From Nymphalis io (taxonomy: Eukaryota; Arthropoda; Insecta; Lepidoptera; Nymphalidae), in assembly GCF_905147045.1 (NCBI RefSeq), contig NC_065897.1, forward strand, positions 7,393,001 to 7,457,000: a stretch of 64,000 nt of DNA. The letters are read 5' to 3'. Position 1 is the first letter of the stretch. Each line of letters begins with the position of its first letter. Position numbers and translations under genes: made by a program. Shown here piece after piece: positions 37,482 through 52,400 of this stretch. Below the pieces are notes generated by a model. It was not told the DNA's origin, did not search any database, and saw nothing but the letters and a program-made list of their open reading frames with translations.

Positions 37482-40400
37482 CTGTAACAACAAGTGATAT
37501 ATTGTTTGTTATTGACGGCTCGTCTTATTTTATAACATAATACATGAAATATAATATTTTTTTTGGGTTTCTTATAAATGTTTTATATAATTTTTATTTT
37601 GTGGACCACCTCACAACACCGCCCATAGACATTGACACGGCAAGAAATATTAACCATCCCTCGAAAGCAGTTACACTCGTACTGTGTGGCATAAATGTGT
37701 GTATTGAGCATTACTTAAATACAATGCAACGCATTTTAACTCGTCCGTAACAGCCTGTGAATGTCCCACTGCTGGGCTAAAGGCCTCCTCTCCTCTTTTT
37801 GAGGAGAAGGTTTGGAGCTTATTCCACCACGCTGCTCCAATGCGGGTTGGTAGAATTCACATGTGGCAGAATTTCAGTGAAATTAGACACATGCAGGTTT
37901 CCTCACGATGTTTTACTTCACCGTAAAGCACGAGATGAATTATAATCACAAATTAAGCACATGAAAATTCAGTGGTGCTTGCCCGGGTTTGAACCCACGA
38001 TCATCGGTTAAGATTCACGCGTTCTTATCACAGGGCCATCTCGGCTTTTATTTTAACTCATGATTGTGATAACTTATAATGGTTATAACCTGGTAATAAT
38101 TATCTTAATCCAATAAATAACATCGTTACCGTCGGGAACTATTACTTAGCAAAGGTTACTTTAAAACCTTCGTTTATGGTTTTCTTGATTTAAAAAAAAA
38201 AACATTGGATTCTGTTTCTAATTTCATTTTTTTTAAATCGTTATAAGAACTTTGATTAAATATGAATATAAGATGATGATGCCTGTGCCCGATTGCCTTT
38301 TTTAACCTTTAGCAACAGCAATAAGTTAGTTCTGCTTTAATAAATACACACATTTCACGTTTGTAACTAAACTACGAACTTCCATACAATGTCTGATCCT
38401 CTATTTAATTGAGTATGAGCATATTTAGCTTTAGAAGGAATTTCTTTGCTAAACTGTAGACCCAACCGTTTAGAAAGAGCGGTGTATGTTAGTCAGCTTT
38501 AAATTTTTTTAAGATATATATATGCATGTTTTTATATATGTGTATGTCGCTGTGGGCATTATTCGGATAATTATTATTATTCAGTTGATACTCTGTAAAT
38601 TAATCTTCAAAATCTTTGAAAAATTGCATTTTAATAATTTTAAATTATTGAAAGAAGTTTTACTTTAAGTTATTTACAAAACCTCATTTGTAAAATTTTG
38701 TAAAAAACTGAAAAAAAGGCGCGGTTGAAGAACAGAATTTATATTGCGACGAAGACGATTTTTGGACATTAACAATTGTAAGGAAATACCGTCTTGGCTT
38801 TCTTATTTTTCGACATATATAACTTCGAAAACGTTTTTTATTTCGATTTGCTTTTCTTGAGAAGAAATTATCGTATTTTAATTTCTTTAAATAAGTATAA
38901 GTTATACGTTGACATTTAACTTATACTTGTATTAAAAATAATAATCTTGTTATATCAATTTAATTATTTCGTTATAATTAAAAAGCACCAAGTCATTATA
39001 ATTCTTATAATAGTTGTTAATAAATTCTAGTAATATATGTTTGCAAATGTTACACAGCTATAGTCTTAAGTTAGCTTTCCTACGGCGCGTGATAATACAG
39101 AAAGACGCCGACCAGCCTGCACCGACGCACCATGGAAAGAGTATCGTATGTGGAATCGCAGACAAGTTGGTGCGCATTACACAATAAATTTATAGTATAG
39201 TTTGGGCTAGCTAAGTCATAATATCATTCGGATTCTTGATGGTTCCATACCGTGGTTCCTTATTATAATGTGTAATGTGTATTTTTATGTATGAAATATA
39301 TAGTTCACTAAAGCGGAAGCCTGTGTAGATGAGCTTGTATTGTTCACTTAGCGCTGTTAAGTGGTTTTCTTTATTAAGCATGTACATCTTACCATTATTT
39401 ACACATAATTGAAAAATCGATGCAATAAAGATATTAAAATAATATAATTTTGAAAAAATATTATTCTTCATGATTTCTCTTTTATATATATTTATGTACT
39501 TATTTCACAGTTATTTTGTCGGTTAAAATGCTTACTAAAAATTAATACTTAAATATTATCATTATAAGTAATAGCCATAAATCGGATATTTTAATCCGTA
39601 GCTATTGAGTTTTATTATATCACTTTGAAAGTGCTTATCATTATGGACAGATAACAAATAATATAGTAGATATATCTTTGATTTCGTCTGTACCACAGAT
39701 AGCGAAAACACGAATTTGAAGAGGTCTCGTTTTCTAAACAATCTGGCGTTTTGATAAGCGGAAGCAATATATTACAGTGATTGATGTTTATTACATTATT
39801 ATATAATTAATGTTTTGTACAGAAAAATAAGTTTTATAAAATTACTCATATCGATAAATGATGTCATCCTGGCCGATTACGGTGACATTGGTCATTTTTA
39901 AGGGAAACTAGCCAGCAGGACATATTATTATAGTGCGTAAGTGTACGCGCAAACGCAAAGGCACTTCCTATTCCCTCATTTTCACAATTCGATTAGATGG
40001 CATATGATATGACATGACTAGAAAGAGTTAAGTTAGTTTACGTGCTTTTCAATTCTTATAACTTTTTATTGACCTGATCCAGGGTTTGAACCCAGTACAA
40101 TCTGCGTTATTATAAGCTGACCGTTGGTATAATTTACGCGGCAGGAATACATAAATAAATGTAATGACATATTTAATCGCGCCTGAAATTGACCGAGACG
40201 GATTTTAATGCAGTGCAGTGATTACGTTAATAAATGTATTTTCTTCAGAATTAACGAAAGAAGAAGAATTATATTTACCACGTAAAGGGTTATCTATATA
40301 AATTGATAGCTCCATATAATTTTTTTTATAGAATATATATGATATTGTTATTTTTGAATATATATGATATTGTTATTTTTTACTGGTGGTAGGGCTTTGT

Positions 40401-43400
40401 GCAAGCTCGTCTGGGTAGGTACCACCCACTCATCAGATATTCTACCGCAAAACAGCAATACTTGATATTGTTGTGTTCCGGTTTGAAGGGTGAGTGAGCC
40501 AGTGTAATTACAGGCACAAGGGACATAAAATCTTAGTTCCCAAGGTTGGTGGCGCATTGGATATGTAAGCGATGGTTGACATTTCTTTCAATGCCAATGT
40601 CTAAGAGCGTTGGTGACCACTTACCATCAGGTGGCCCATATGCTCGTCCGCCTTCCTATTCTATATTAAAAAAAAAAAAAAACTTATGCGTCCCATTTCT
40701 TATTCCTAATATTATTATCACTTCTATGATTTATATCTTATATTAAATCTATAAAAATGTATTTTTATCAATGATATGAATCTTCAGATTTACGACTAGA
40801 TTTAATGACAAATTAACAATAAAAACAGTTACATATTATGACGTCTTTTTTTTGCCTTCAGTAACGTGAAACGATTGAAATACGAGTATTTCTATATCTT
40901 TCTCACGCGTGGGGTTACATGAATAACATGTCTATACTACGAATATAATCCTGTTAAATAAATTTAGACTTAGGAAGAAAAACATTTGCACTATCATGTA
41001 TATCACCTAGATATTGAAGATTTGCTTATTAAAAGAGATTATTTACTATTAATTTAATTAAGTCTAAATAAATATGTTTCGTGGATAATTATAATTAATG
41101 ATAGTTATCGATTTTTGTGCGGCGATTAATATAGTCGTAGGTAATCCCCCGTTGCATGTGTTTCTTCACATACAATAGGAAATAACACCTAATGGACCGA
41201 AGCTACTATAAACAGACTTGATTAAAGCCTCACCGGTATGACAGAAACTTATCAGTAACCGCCAAACATTAATAGTAATTTGTATTTGTGTGTGTGTAGA
41301 ACCAGGTGCAAAGGGCACAATACCTTAGACTTCATTGTTGGCTGTGCATTAAGGGTATGAAAAGTCATTGTGTTTGTTTATATTTTTTACAGTACTAATG
41401 TATGCGCGATCGGCGTATTGGCGTTATGACCACTTATATATGTATTTGCCAAACTTGGAATTTATTATAAGTATACGTTTACGATTTAATTCGATTGTGT
41501 TCCGGTTGAAGGGTGAGTGAGCCACTGGACCTAATATCTTATTACTTAAGGTTGTCAATACCTTATTACAGCTCTAATGTGTATAGGCGGTGGTGACCAC
41601 TTACCATAAGTTAAGTCAATTTCCAGTAAGCCTAAAAAATGTTCGTGTATTAACCAGCCATGTATATGTAAAAATCTATCAAACTGATTCTTTTTATATT
41701 TAGTTAAATTACATAAAGATAAATTTAATTCAAGCTTTTCGTTTTTCTAATGATTAGATCCCGAATAATCTTGAAATAAGTCGATCATTTTTTACACAAA
41801 AGATTATTAGATATTTGCATCGTTACATGTTATAGTTACCAATCGTTCAATGACCCTTCCCCGTAACTTACACACAATCCACAAACGAGTACAGTGTTAA
41901 AATGCCACAAAAAATGCGTAAGATATTAGATTTAAGCGCTTATTTAAATATTATTAATTTAATAATATTTAAATAAGCGCTTAAATCTAATATAATTTAT
42001 AAGCTTATTTAAATATTTCAAAGTTTCTTAATCGATCGGTGACTATCGACCTAATTATAAAAAAATACAATATTATCTAATACAGTACAGTACAGTAACA
42101 GCCTTTTAATGTCCCACTGCTGGGCTAAGGCCTCCTCTCCCTTTTGAGGAGAAGGTTTGGAGCTTATTCCACCACGCTGCTCCAATGCGTAAAAAAAAAA
42201 AATATCTAATATAATACCGTAACAGCCTGTGAATGTCCCACTGCTGGGCTAAAGGCCTTCTGTCCTCTTTTTGAGGAGAAGGTTTGGAGCTTATTCCACC
42301 ACGCTGCTCCAATGCGGGTTGGTAGAATTCACATGTGGCAGAATTTCAGTGAAATTAGACACATGCAGGTTTCCTCACGATGTTTTCCTTCACCGTAAAG
42401 CACGAGATGAATTATAATCACATATAATACATTAATTGGTAATTATGTATATTATATTATGCGATGAGTTATTATATGTGCATAAAAAATATACAAAGTG
42501 ATCTTTAAAGATGAATATATTTTATTGTTGTCTAATAATCAATCTTTATATATGTTTTAAAAAATTGTGCCAGATATCAATAAATAAATCGGTAATTTAT
42601 TTTTGATTATCAGATTCAATAACGCTTATATTTCATAATTTGAAATTTTCATTCAGTATTATAAGCATAAATAATTTGTGGTGTAATTATAAGTATGTTT
42701 TATTATCTGATGTATATGGTTTTTTAGACAAAAATAAATAAAAAAATATAAAAAACGCGTTCCGTACCTATCATAATTAAATTATACGTTGCTGAATTTA
42801 ATGCACTATGTATAAATTATAACACTTTGAGACTAATATTTTGTGATCTACTGATTTTTCTTTGCACTCTGTTATTTATTTAAACTCCTTAATTTCGTAG
42901 GTTTAAATATAGGTAGGCTTTAGATATGCGTGCTTTGGGTTATTGCTGATAATAATGTTTATTATTGATGTGATTTGTTTTTATTGAATTAAAAAATATT
43001 TAATTATATCTATGATGTTAAGACTGTTAAAGTAGTGTTGGAAAATTAAGATATATTTATATACAAATTTTAAAAGCGTCTGTAGTATATAACACGCATG
43101 TAATTAATTAATTAAAATACCTATGTCAAAAGCTTAAATGGATTTTAAAATTATCGAATGCAGTGTTTACTTTTCTGTTAATATCAACTGCCGAAAAATA
43201 CCCACAAAATAAACTATTTATATATATGTATTATAAATAAATATAAACGTATTAGTGCGTGATTTTTGTAGTAAATACTTAATGTTATCGTATCTATACA
43301 TATAATAAAGCAGTTGAAACCGTGTGATCGTCGATTGAGCGAATTAAAAAAAAAGCGTGTAGGCGACAAAAAAGATTTTTTTCAATATATCATAATAAAC

Positions 43401-46400
43401 CAGACGTAATTGACCAAATTAATAAGTAATTAAACCTGTTGACTGTGAGGTAATGATTTCATCTCTTTCCTTTTTCTACTTCGCGCTATAATTTGATGAT
43501 TTATACAAACCAAACCAATTTTATTTATATAGTATAAGTAGAGGATTTAATTTCGCTTAGATTATTATGAAAATTACGTGTGGGTAGTATTTGAATAATA
43601 ATAACAAATATAAAATAGTTTTGCAATCACGTCCTGCCTTAGGCGCGGATAATTATTTTTGCTTAAAAAAAGTAATAAGCAATAAAAAAAAACAATAAAT
43701 TATACCAAGTTAGGGATTTCTTTAATAATAAATAAAAGTTTGTAAAGTTAATTAATAATTTTGCCAAAGTTAGTTACTTTTTTTATTTCTTACACTCCTG
43801 TCACAGATATATTATGTGGTACATCTTAATATTATGATAATATTATTAGTAATTAATTTTAAAATAGTGTTTTTGTTATTATAAAATAATAATCATTAAT
43901 TTTGTTATTTTAGTTTTATGAAACGGTTTCTTTTATTTGCATTTTTATAGTTAATACTAAATAAAATAGAAACTAGTATAAATTTATTTTAAATATCAAG
44001 AATAATAAATTATAGGATTAATTTAAACTATCTAAAAAAATAGTTTTCAAACATACCGTTTTATAAAATGTTGGAGATTCAAAATAATCTTCGTCTGAAT
44101 CAACTGTCAAAGACAAAGGCGCAGATTCGAGATTTCTCAGACCTCGCAATAACCCGATAGCCACTGTAGCCATTATTGTTGATATTAACACTCCCGTCGT
44201 GTCTTGAATAAAGCATTCATGAAGGTTCCACATTCCCCTGCAAGCGGCTACATTCACTACACCAGCGAAGATCGTATATAGTCTTGAAAAGATAAAATAT
44301 TTAATTCGTCCTAGGTCAGGTGTTAAAATTTTGTTCAATGGTGTCTGCAGGGCACAAAGAGTGAGACCGAACAAGATTCCGAAACTAGCAGAGCACGCAG
44401 CACTCAATAGATAATCTTCGGGGTATATATAGAGATCAATCAGTACCCATGTCGCCTTCCAATATATTATAACGAGGGGTCCAGCGACGAGTATAGTAAA
44501 CAGGATATCGACAATCTCCAAGACAGCTTCGGCTCTGGGCTCAGTGAGCGAATGCATATCAATGATGCTGTTTCCAAGCATTTTTGCACGGAGACAATAA
44601 TTACGAATGTCTGTATTGTATTATTTCTCGTAGTATCGCGCTTTCAAGTATTATGTGGCTTCCAGATGAGTTCAATGTCAGGGAATAAGTGCAAATTCCC
44701 CGAGAGTCAAACATGAACCAAATTTCATTTTAGAATTACTATATTCACGAACGAAGTGGTAAACGAACGCCATAAACATACACGGCAGAAAAGTGTTATC
44801 TCATATTCCTATAACATTTATTTTTCGTTTTGAAAAACGATTTTATTCTTCTTTAGCAGATTATCGGCAGATATCGGAAAATAATATTTAGTTTTCACTG
44901 TAAGATATTAACCACTGGCCTGCTTTTGGCGATATATGAAACGATACTGAAAAAAATTGCAGAAAAACTGATTGTAAAGAAATTTTGTTATCGGATCCCC
45001 ACCAAAATCAAATCAATAATTTTATGAAGGCATTAATTTGATGTAGTGCATCTTCAATCACTAAGAGCGTCGGCTCGTATTTTGATATTTGATATCAATA
45101 AATAAATAATATATGAATAAAAATAACTGTACATAATTTATTTGTAACAAACTAATATCATAAAATAATATAATTATTACATTATTTGACAGAAAATGAT
45201 TTTCAAAAATTTAATTTGCCGCATACCTCATATTTACAATACATTACAGCTCGTTTTCAAAAATCGTACTACATTTTCAAATAGGTATTAGTAACAGTAA
45301 AAGTAGCAGCCTGTAAATGTCCCACTGCTGGGCTTAGGCCTCCTCTCCCTTTTGAGGAGAAGGTTTGGAGCTTATTCCACCACGCTGCTCCAATACGGGT
45401 TGGTAGAATACGCATGTGGCAAAATTTCAATTAAATTAGACACATGCAGGTTTCCTCACGATGTTTTCCTTCACCGTCAAGCACGACATGAATTATAAAC
45501 ACAAATTAAGCACATGAAAATTCCGTGGTGCTTGCCCGGGTTTGAACCCACGATCATCGGTTAAGATTCAAGCGTTTTAACCACTAGGCTATCACGGTTT
45601 TTTGAGGTGAATTCGACTTTGACCAACAATAGATATTAACAGTAAATAATATTTGTGGGTAAGAAATTATTAATTTTAAGCAACTTTCACAAAGTTGCAA
45701 TCCATTAAAAATAACTTGATGAGGGTAGGAGTTGATGCGTACAATAATTATTTTAAAAGTTTTACGAGTGGTAAATGTACACAGTTCCTACGTGCTCACT
45801 TAAGTCGTTTGTCAAATTAAATTAATAAAAATAATGCTACGCGAGAATCATGAGTTAAACTGTTATTAATATTATTTTTAAATGTTATTTTTATTTCAAA
45901 GTTCATTTATTCAATTGGCATAACTACGTAATATTTTTGTCTATGAATAAATAGACTTTGTAATATTTAAAAGATAAGACCAGTTGAAACGTGAAAGTGA
46001 ACGACTTAGTTAACTATATTTAAATAATATCTCGATTCGCTCATTCATGCTTATTCTTATGCGTATTTGACGAAATTATATTCAGAAATATTTAGTGTAA
46101 ACGTTTACTTAGTAATTTTTAGTTGCATGAGTATGCAAAGATAATAATTGCTCTCAGGATAAAAAGACATCAAGGAGATTGACTTATCTTTTCTCAGGTA
46201 AGCCCGTGTACTTATGTTCTATTAGCGACATCACATGAGAAACTTGTGCTAGGTGTAGGATAGAGTCAAGATCGAACCGTGACCTTCACTTCGTTAAGCG
46301 ATCGTTGCTATCATTGGTCTATTGAAAAACATATTAATTGAAAATATTACATAGTATTATTCTAAGCGTTTTATTTTTAGGTTACTATAAATGCTATGCA

Positions 46401-49400
46401 AAATTTAATTCGATCTATCACGCCAAACATGCATTTTAACCTAGGCAATTTTATATATATTATAATAATAATTATTAAGTTATAATGGAATAATAATTTT
46501 GGAACAAAATATTATATTTATTACATTATTTTTAACTTAAAGGAGATAAAATAAAAATTACCTTCATATATCTAATTAATTTTGCGTGATGCGCGCACGG
46601 ACATGAAGCGATAATATATCTAAATATATATATCTACTTATATATATATATTAATCCAGTGGAGCAAAGTTCTACAAGGATTCTATCATTTGTTATTTAA
46701 TGATCTGTCAAGAGCTAAAATATAAAAACAGTATGTTTTTAAACATAATTAGATTGTGTTATCGAGATTATATTAAAATCACAAAACGCTACCGGATTTG
46801 CGTGCGTATTTCATTTAATTATTTATGTGTGTTTATTACGCTTTAGCAATAGATATATTTTATTTATATACCGTAACCGTAACAGCCTGTGAATGTCCCA
46901 CTGCTGGGCTAAAGGCCTCCGCACCTCTTTTTGAGAAGTTTTTTTTTTTATTTTTATTTTTTTATTTATATGACACATATCATTTCAAGATTACAGCGCA
47001 TACAATACTTTATATGATAGTCTAATTTCGACATAAAACACGTGTAAATCGAAGCATAGTAATAATTTTAGATAATTGGTGATCAATTCTATATTATATT
47101 TTTTATCAGAATTATAATACATATATGATGATGATGATAACTAAAATTATAAATGAGAAATTGTATTTGTTTGTTCTGCTTGCACGTCTTATCTACTCAA
47201 CCAATCATTATAAAATATTGCATACAACGTGTATGCAATATTGGAACGCTCAGGAATAATTATAGAAAAGGACCTAAGGTACAGAACGCCATTTTTTAAC
47301 GCTGGAAAAACGCGTTACGCGTTTCCCCCACGGGAACAGTGGTATGTGGGGCTCGCCAGAGTCCAAGGCGCCGAGTGCGCCCCGAACATCGGAATACCCA
47401 CTCAAAAACCAGCGGTTCCCTTTCCGTCTTAACGAGGAGCGCCACGGGTTCGCTTTCGCATGCTACCGTAAGGTACAGAACGCCTACCCTAACCTAAGGT
47501 TCCAAATGAATTTGAAATCAGTCGGTTTCGTGACATAAAAAAAATACCATCGTTTATGTGAAGTCGTATTATATATTACATAGCATACGATATTAGGTTT
47601 TAAGAATAGCGAATAATTAGTTCCTCGTTTAACTTAGTACGATGGTACCGTCTTGTCGGAAATTATTTATTATTATTAGTATTTATATAAGTGCAAATAC
47701 ATTTTATTTGGATTACGGCTCAGTTACGAATTTGTATTAAACATTTTGTAGTTATCACTGTCACTCTTTTTTTTTTAAACATTACGGCTCATTTTTACTA
47801 AATAAGTAAAATTACTAAAAAACAACACATCCATAGCGCTATCGATTAAAGCGAGAACTGACATAGTGATATAATCATAATAATATTTTATAGAATCCTT
47901 GCATTTATTATTATCATATCGTAAAAACTATAAATAGTCAACTCTCACTCTCTTGCAAATACTGTATCTAGATGTGATTGAGTTTTTGAGTTCGATGTAA
48001 CTTAAGAGTTCACAGATCCGTCAACCGTTAACCGCTTGAAGCAACCAAGTAGAAGCCGGTAGATGTCCGACCTGCCAAGATATCATCTCTTTTAATACTG
48101 CCTCGTTGGTCAAGTGGCTAGATGTAAGGCCGAAGGTCCCCAAGATCCTGGGTTCAATCCCAGGTCGGGCCAATAAAAATTAATTGGGTTTTTCTGTCGA
48201 AAAATCTCAGTAACAACCCGGAGCCTGGAAGTTGGAAATGTATACACTACCGTGCCTCGGGAAGCCCGAGAAGCCGTTGGTCCTACGGCTGAACTCTTTC
48301 CGGTCATGTTGAATTGCCGTCCTATCGGATTATGAAAGTTATTTTTTAGGTGAGGGCACACCTGTGTTTGCGCACACACTTGTGTACTATAATATGTCCT
48401 ACGCAGTTGGGTAATCTCTTGTGAGATTGGCCGCCGTGGCTGAAATCGGTCCGGAGGATAATATTATTATTATTTTATTATTAATAAAGACTTGCATACA
48501 ATACAAGCGACAAACCTTCAACCGAATCATGCAGGCTGCCCTGATCCTTTTTTGTTTCAATGAGATAAAATATTTTATGAAAATTTTGTGGCGCTTGTAC
48601 TTTGTGCTTGTAACTTGTATTGTTATTTAGTTGTAGTGTTGTGTGTGTTGTTGTTTGTATCTGCGATGTTATATATGTAAAGTAAGTGTGAATATGGAAA
48701 TAATTTTTAAATATAGCTTAGCTTCTGATATATGTGCTTAAAATTTATTAGTATTTGCTTTACGGCTAATTGGCATGGCAATAAAAAAGTTTGCCTTAAC
48801 ATGGCGATAGTCTCAAGCAGCCTTTGACAAAGAAAGATAGAAATCTTAGAGAGCTTTATATTGATTTTTGGGAATGATTTTTTAAAAGAAGTGGGGAGTT
48901 TTTAATCGTAAAGAAAGCTTAAAAAGGTGTTGCGGCGTCGCCATGGTTATGCACAATGTTGACAAAGTGACGTGATTTTCGTCACGAGAAAAGATACTAT
49001 GAAGGTCTTTGAGATGAATATAAATGACCTGCAAAGGTGGCCAATATAATGTAATTGTAAATATATGAATATGTCATATAATAAAAATAAATAAGCAATT
49101 GTTAACCAATCTAGATTAAAGCCGATCACAGCCAACTTGCATACTTTACAATGCCATATTTAAAATAAGAAACTATATTTAGGCCTTTGCCTTAAAAAAA
49201 GTCGTGCCACAGATATTTATTTTGAAAATCAATCCTTAAGTTTTATATACTTATTGCTTAGATTTTTGTCCTTTATATAATCATGTATTAAGTAATATAT
49301 CTTTTTTATTTTAACATAAGATTTATGTTGATTAATTGGCAAAGAGTTTGTATGTAGATTTTTATAATAGAAATGAGTACCTTACCTCAGGAATATTATT

Positions 49401-52400
49401 GATAGCTTCCGGAGTTTAAAACCGAATTACCGATTTTCATATTGCATCGAATATAAGTCCTACTTTTTGCACTTACTTTAACAAAAACAATAATAAAATA
49501 ACATTATATAAGTTTTGGAGTGTTAAATTTGTATTTTTTATTCATCTGGAACTTGTTGATGTAGAAAAACATCGGGAACCGAAATAGAAGAATTAAAATT
49601 AATATGAATATCAACCAATCCGATATAGAGGAGCGTAGTAGATAAGCTCTAAATAATTCTCCTCAAAATCCATACGCATTGGCGTATTTTTTATTATTTA
49701 TTATAGTATAAATGTGCTAATATTATAGATGTACATATCTATTCTAAATAGAAGAAGAAACAAAGTCACTGAATTCTTCTTTCAGTATCACCCCTAATTT
49801 TTAAAGCCACGCTAAACCAGATTTTGATACAGTTTTTTTAAAAATATTGGTCAAAAATAATATCTTAAGAGTTATCGTAAAATAAAAACTCTCGCGCAAC
49901 AAATGTTATTGATTGTAGCGGTCAGCCGTGCGATGGCGAAAAAGTCAACGCAATTTTTAGTGTGCCCTATGTAGATTTAATATTTTTTGCTGGGCATACA
50001 AAAGTCCTACTTTCCTATTTTGGGCAAACTGTATTTGAATATCACTTAAATTGTTAAATAACAATTGTTTTACATATTTGTTACCTAACTGCGAATCATT
50101 TTGCTTTATTAGAATAGCTATTAAAAATTTGAAATTAACTCTGATTTGAAATTGTTAAATATTTATTGTCGTAAGTATTATTTTTGTCATATGTTTTGTT
50201 TATTTTGTTTTCACTCATAAAATTTCAAATTCCATATACAATTTGTTAATTTAATTTATAGTTTTAGGACGAACATGAGCTGTATAGTAGGTTGTTTTTT
50301 AGGTATAGCTTAATATTTCGATATAGTAAAAATTATCACATGCCAAAAATATAACAAACTTTGTATTAGAGAGATGTAGGTTATCAATATGTCTTCAAAA
50401 ATCAATGATAGCATATATCTATAGGTCGTTTATAGATAACTTATTGTAATCACTGTAATTATTTATATTGTTAAAAGAAAGGAACATTTTATGATACATG
50501 TGTAGCTTGGTTTCATTGTCACAAAGTATAAGTCTTCATCAAAATAAATAACATATTAATTTTAAGCGCTTCATATTTATACATATTGCTAAAACTAGCA
50601 CTTTGCAATTCGAACCAGAAGAGAAATATTAAGAGATATTTAAATAAACGCATGGAAAAATACGCAAGGCGTGTTATACTACGGTAGTATAAATTATTTA
50701 AAATTATTAAATTCAATGCATTATATTTCTCATGTGATATCTTAATATAATTGAATATTCATCATAAATAATATTATATGCATTGGAAAGGGGAATTTAT
50801 ATGCTCTGAAACTTGTAATTAAATAGATCGTGGTTTATGTATATACAGTAATATTAGCGGTAAGCTAAATATTAAATGTAAAAATTCTTTCTAAAAACTG
50901 TCATTTGACATTGTTATCTAAAAACACAACAGTACGTTAAAAATTATTATCATTGTTAATTGCTAAGTATAACCCAAAAGTATATTTACTTAAATTACTG
51001 GTCGTCGATGTGAATTATAATAGTTCTGTCTGTATATGAAATATAAATAAAAAATAAGTTTAATCAATCTCTCGCTTTTAAAATCGAGTTCGAGCTTTGA
51101 AAAGCGAAAATTACTGTACTAATGGCTGGCTTAAAATGAAACTTAGTGCCGTGATGGTTTATTTTTATAGTATAGGTAGGGGGACGAGCATATGGGCCAC
51201 CTGATGGTAAGTGGTCACCAACGTACATGGACATTGGCATTGTAAGAAATGTTAACAATCGCTTACTTCGCCAATGCGCCACCAACCTTGGGAACTAAGA
51301 TGTTATGCCCCTTGTGCCTTTAATTACACTGGCTCACTCACACTTCAAACCGGAACACAACAATACCGAGTACTACTGTTTTGAAATAGAATATCTGATG
51401 AATGTGTTGTACTAACCCAGACGAGCCTGCACAAAGCACTATCACCAGTTTCATTGGTTTTAAGCAGTGTTCTGGAGTGGATGACTTAAGGCCGGAATTC
51501 AAAATACACAGCTATCGCCTTTGCTCATGTTTATCTGCCTGGATTCCATCGATAATTTCAATGAAAAACTCTAAGAGGAAAAAAGCGAAATTCAAATATT
51601 CGCTTTTTTGTAATAATGTTGTCCTTCTGACCAATTTTGATCATGGTGGCCATTCCCAAGAAAGACTTTCCTACCATACAAGATAATCATATTATAGTGC
51701 ACAAGGGCGAGCTTGCACTCCGGTGATTAGCATAATCCGATGAGAGGACGATCTGACACGGCCAGAGTTCAAGCTTTCCGAGGCACAGAAGTTAAACAAT
51801 ATTGTTTATGATGAGTTGTCAAACTCTGGGCAACTACTTATTGATTCTTAACAGGAAATTCCAATAATTGTTTTATTAGCCCAACCAGGAGTTTGCGCCA
51901 AGAATCTGCAGCTTTAGCCATCCTAGTTGTAGCGAGTCAGTCGAATGGACTGTCTCGCTACAACTTTACTATTTTTGATAAAAATGACACTATAAAATTA
52001 TTGTTTAGAAAATATCTTTGTCTAAACTACCCATTTGACGCACTAATAAACAAGTCTTGTAACATAATATTAAATTGTGTGCGAGACAAAATAAACAAAA
52101 AAAAAGATTCGAACTCTGGGGGTTTAAAAACGTGGAGATTTATTCATAATTGGATGTAAAAATATATATAACGGATCAGCATTACAATTACTTTTTTCTA
52201 AGATTTTTATAGTTAATAAGTAAATGTTTTAATCAATAATACTGGTTAATACATTCGATGCCGAGGTTAATATGACGAATACGTTGTTTGTTGTTACTAA
52301 TTACAGTTGTTACCAATTACATTTACGTAAATATTTATAATAATTTAGGGTTTGTGTGACCGTCCGTGAGGTATATCAATACCTAATCAGAGCTTATGCT

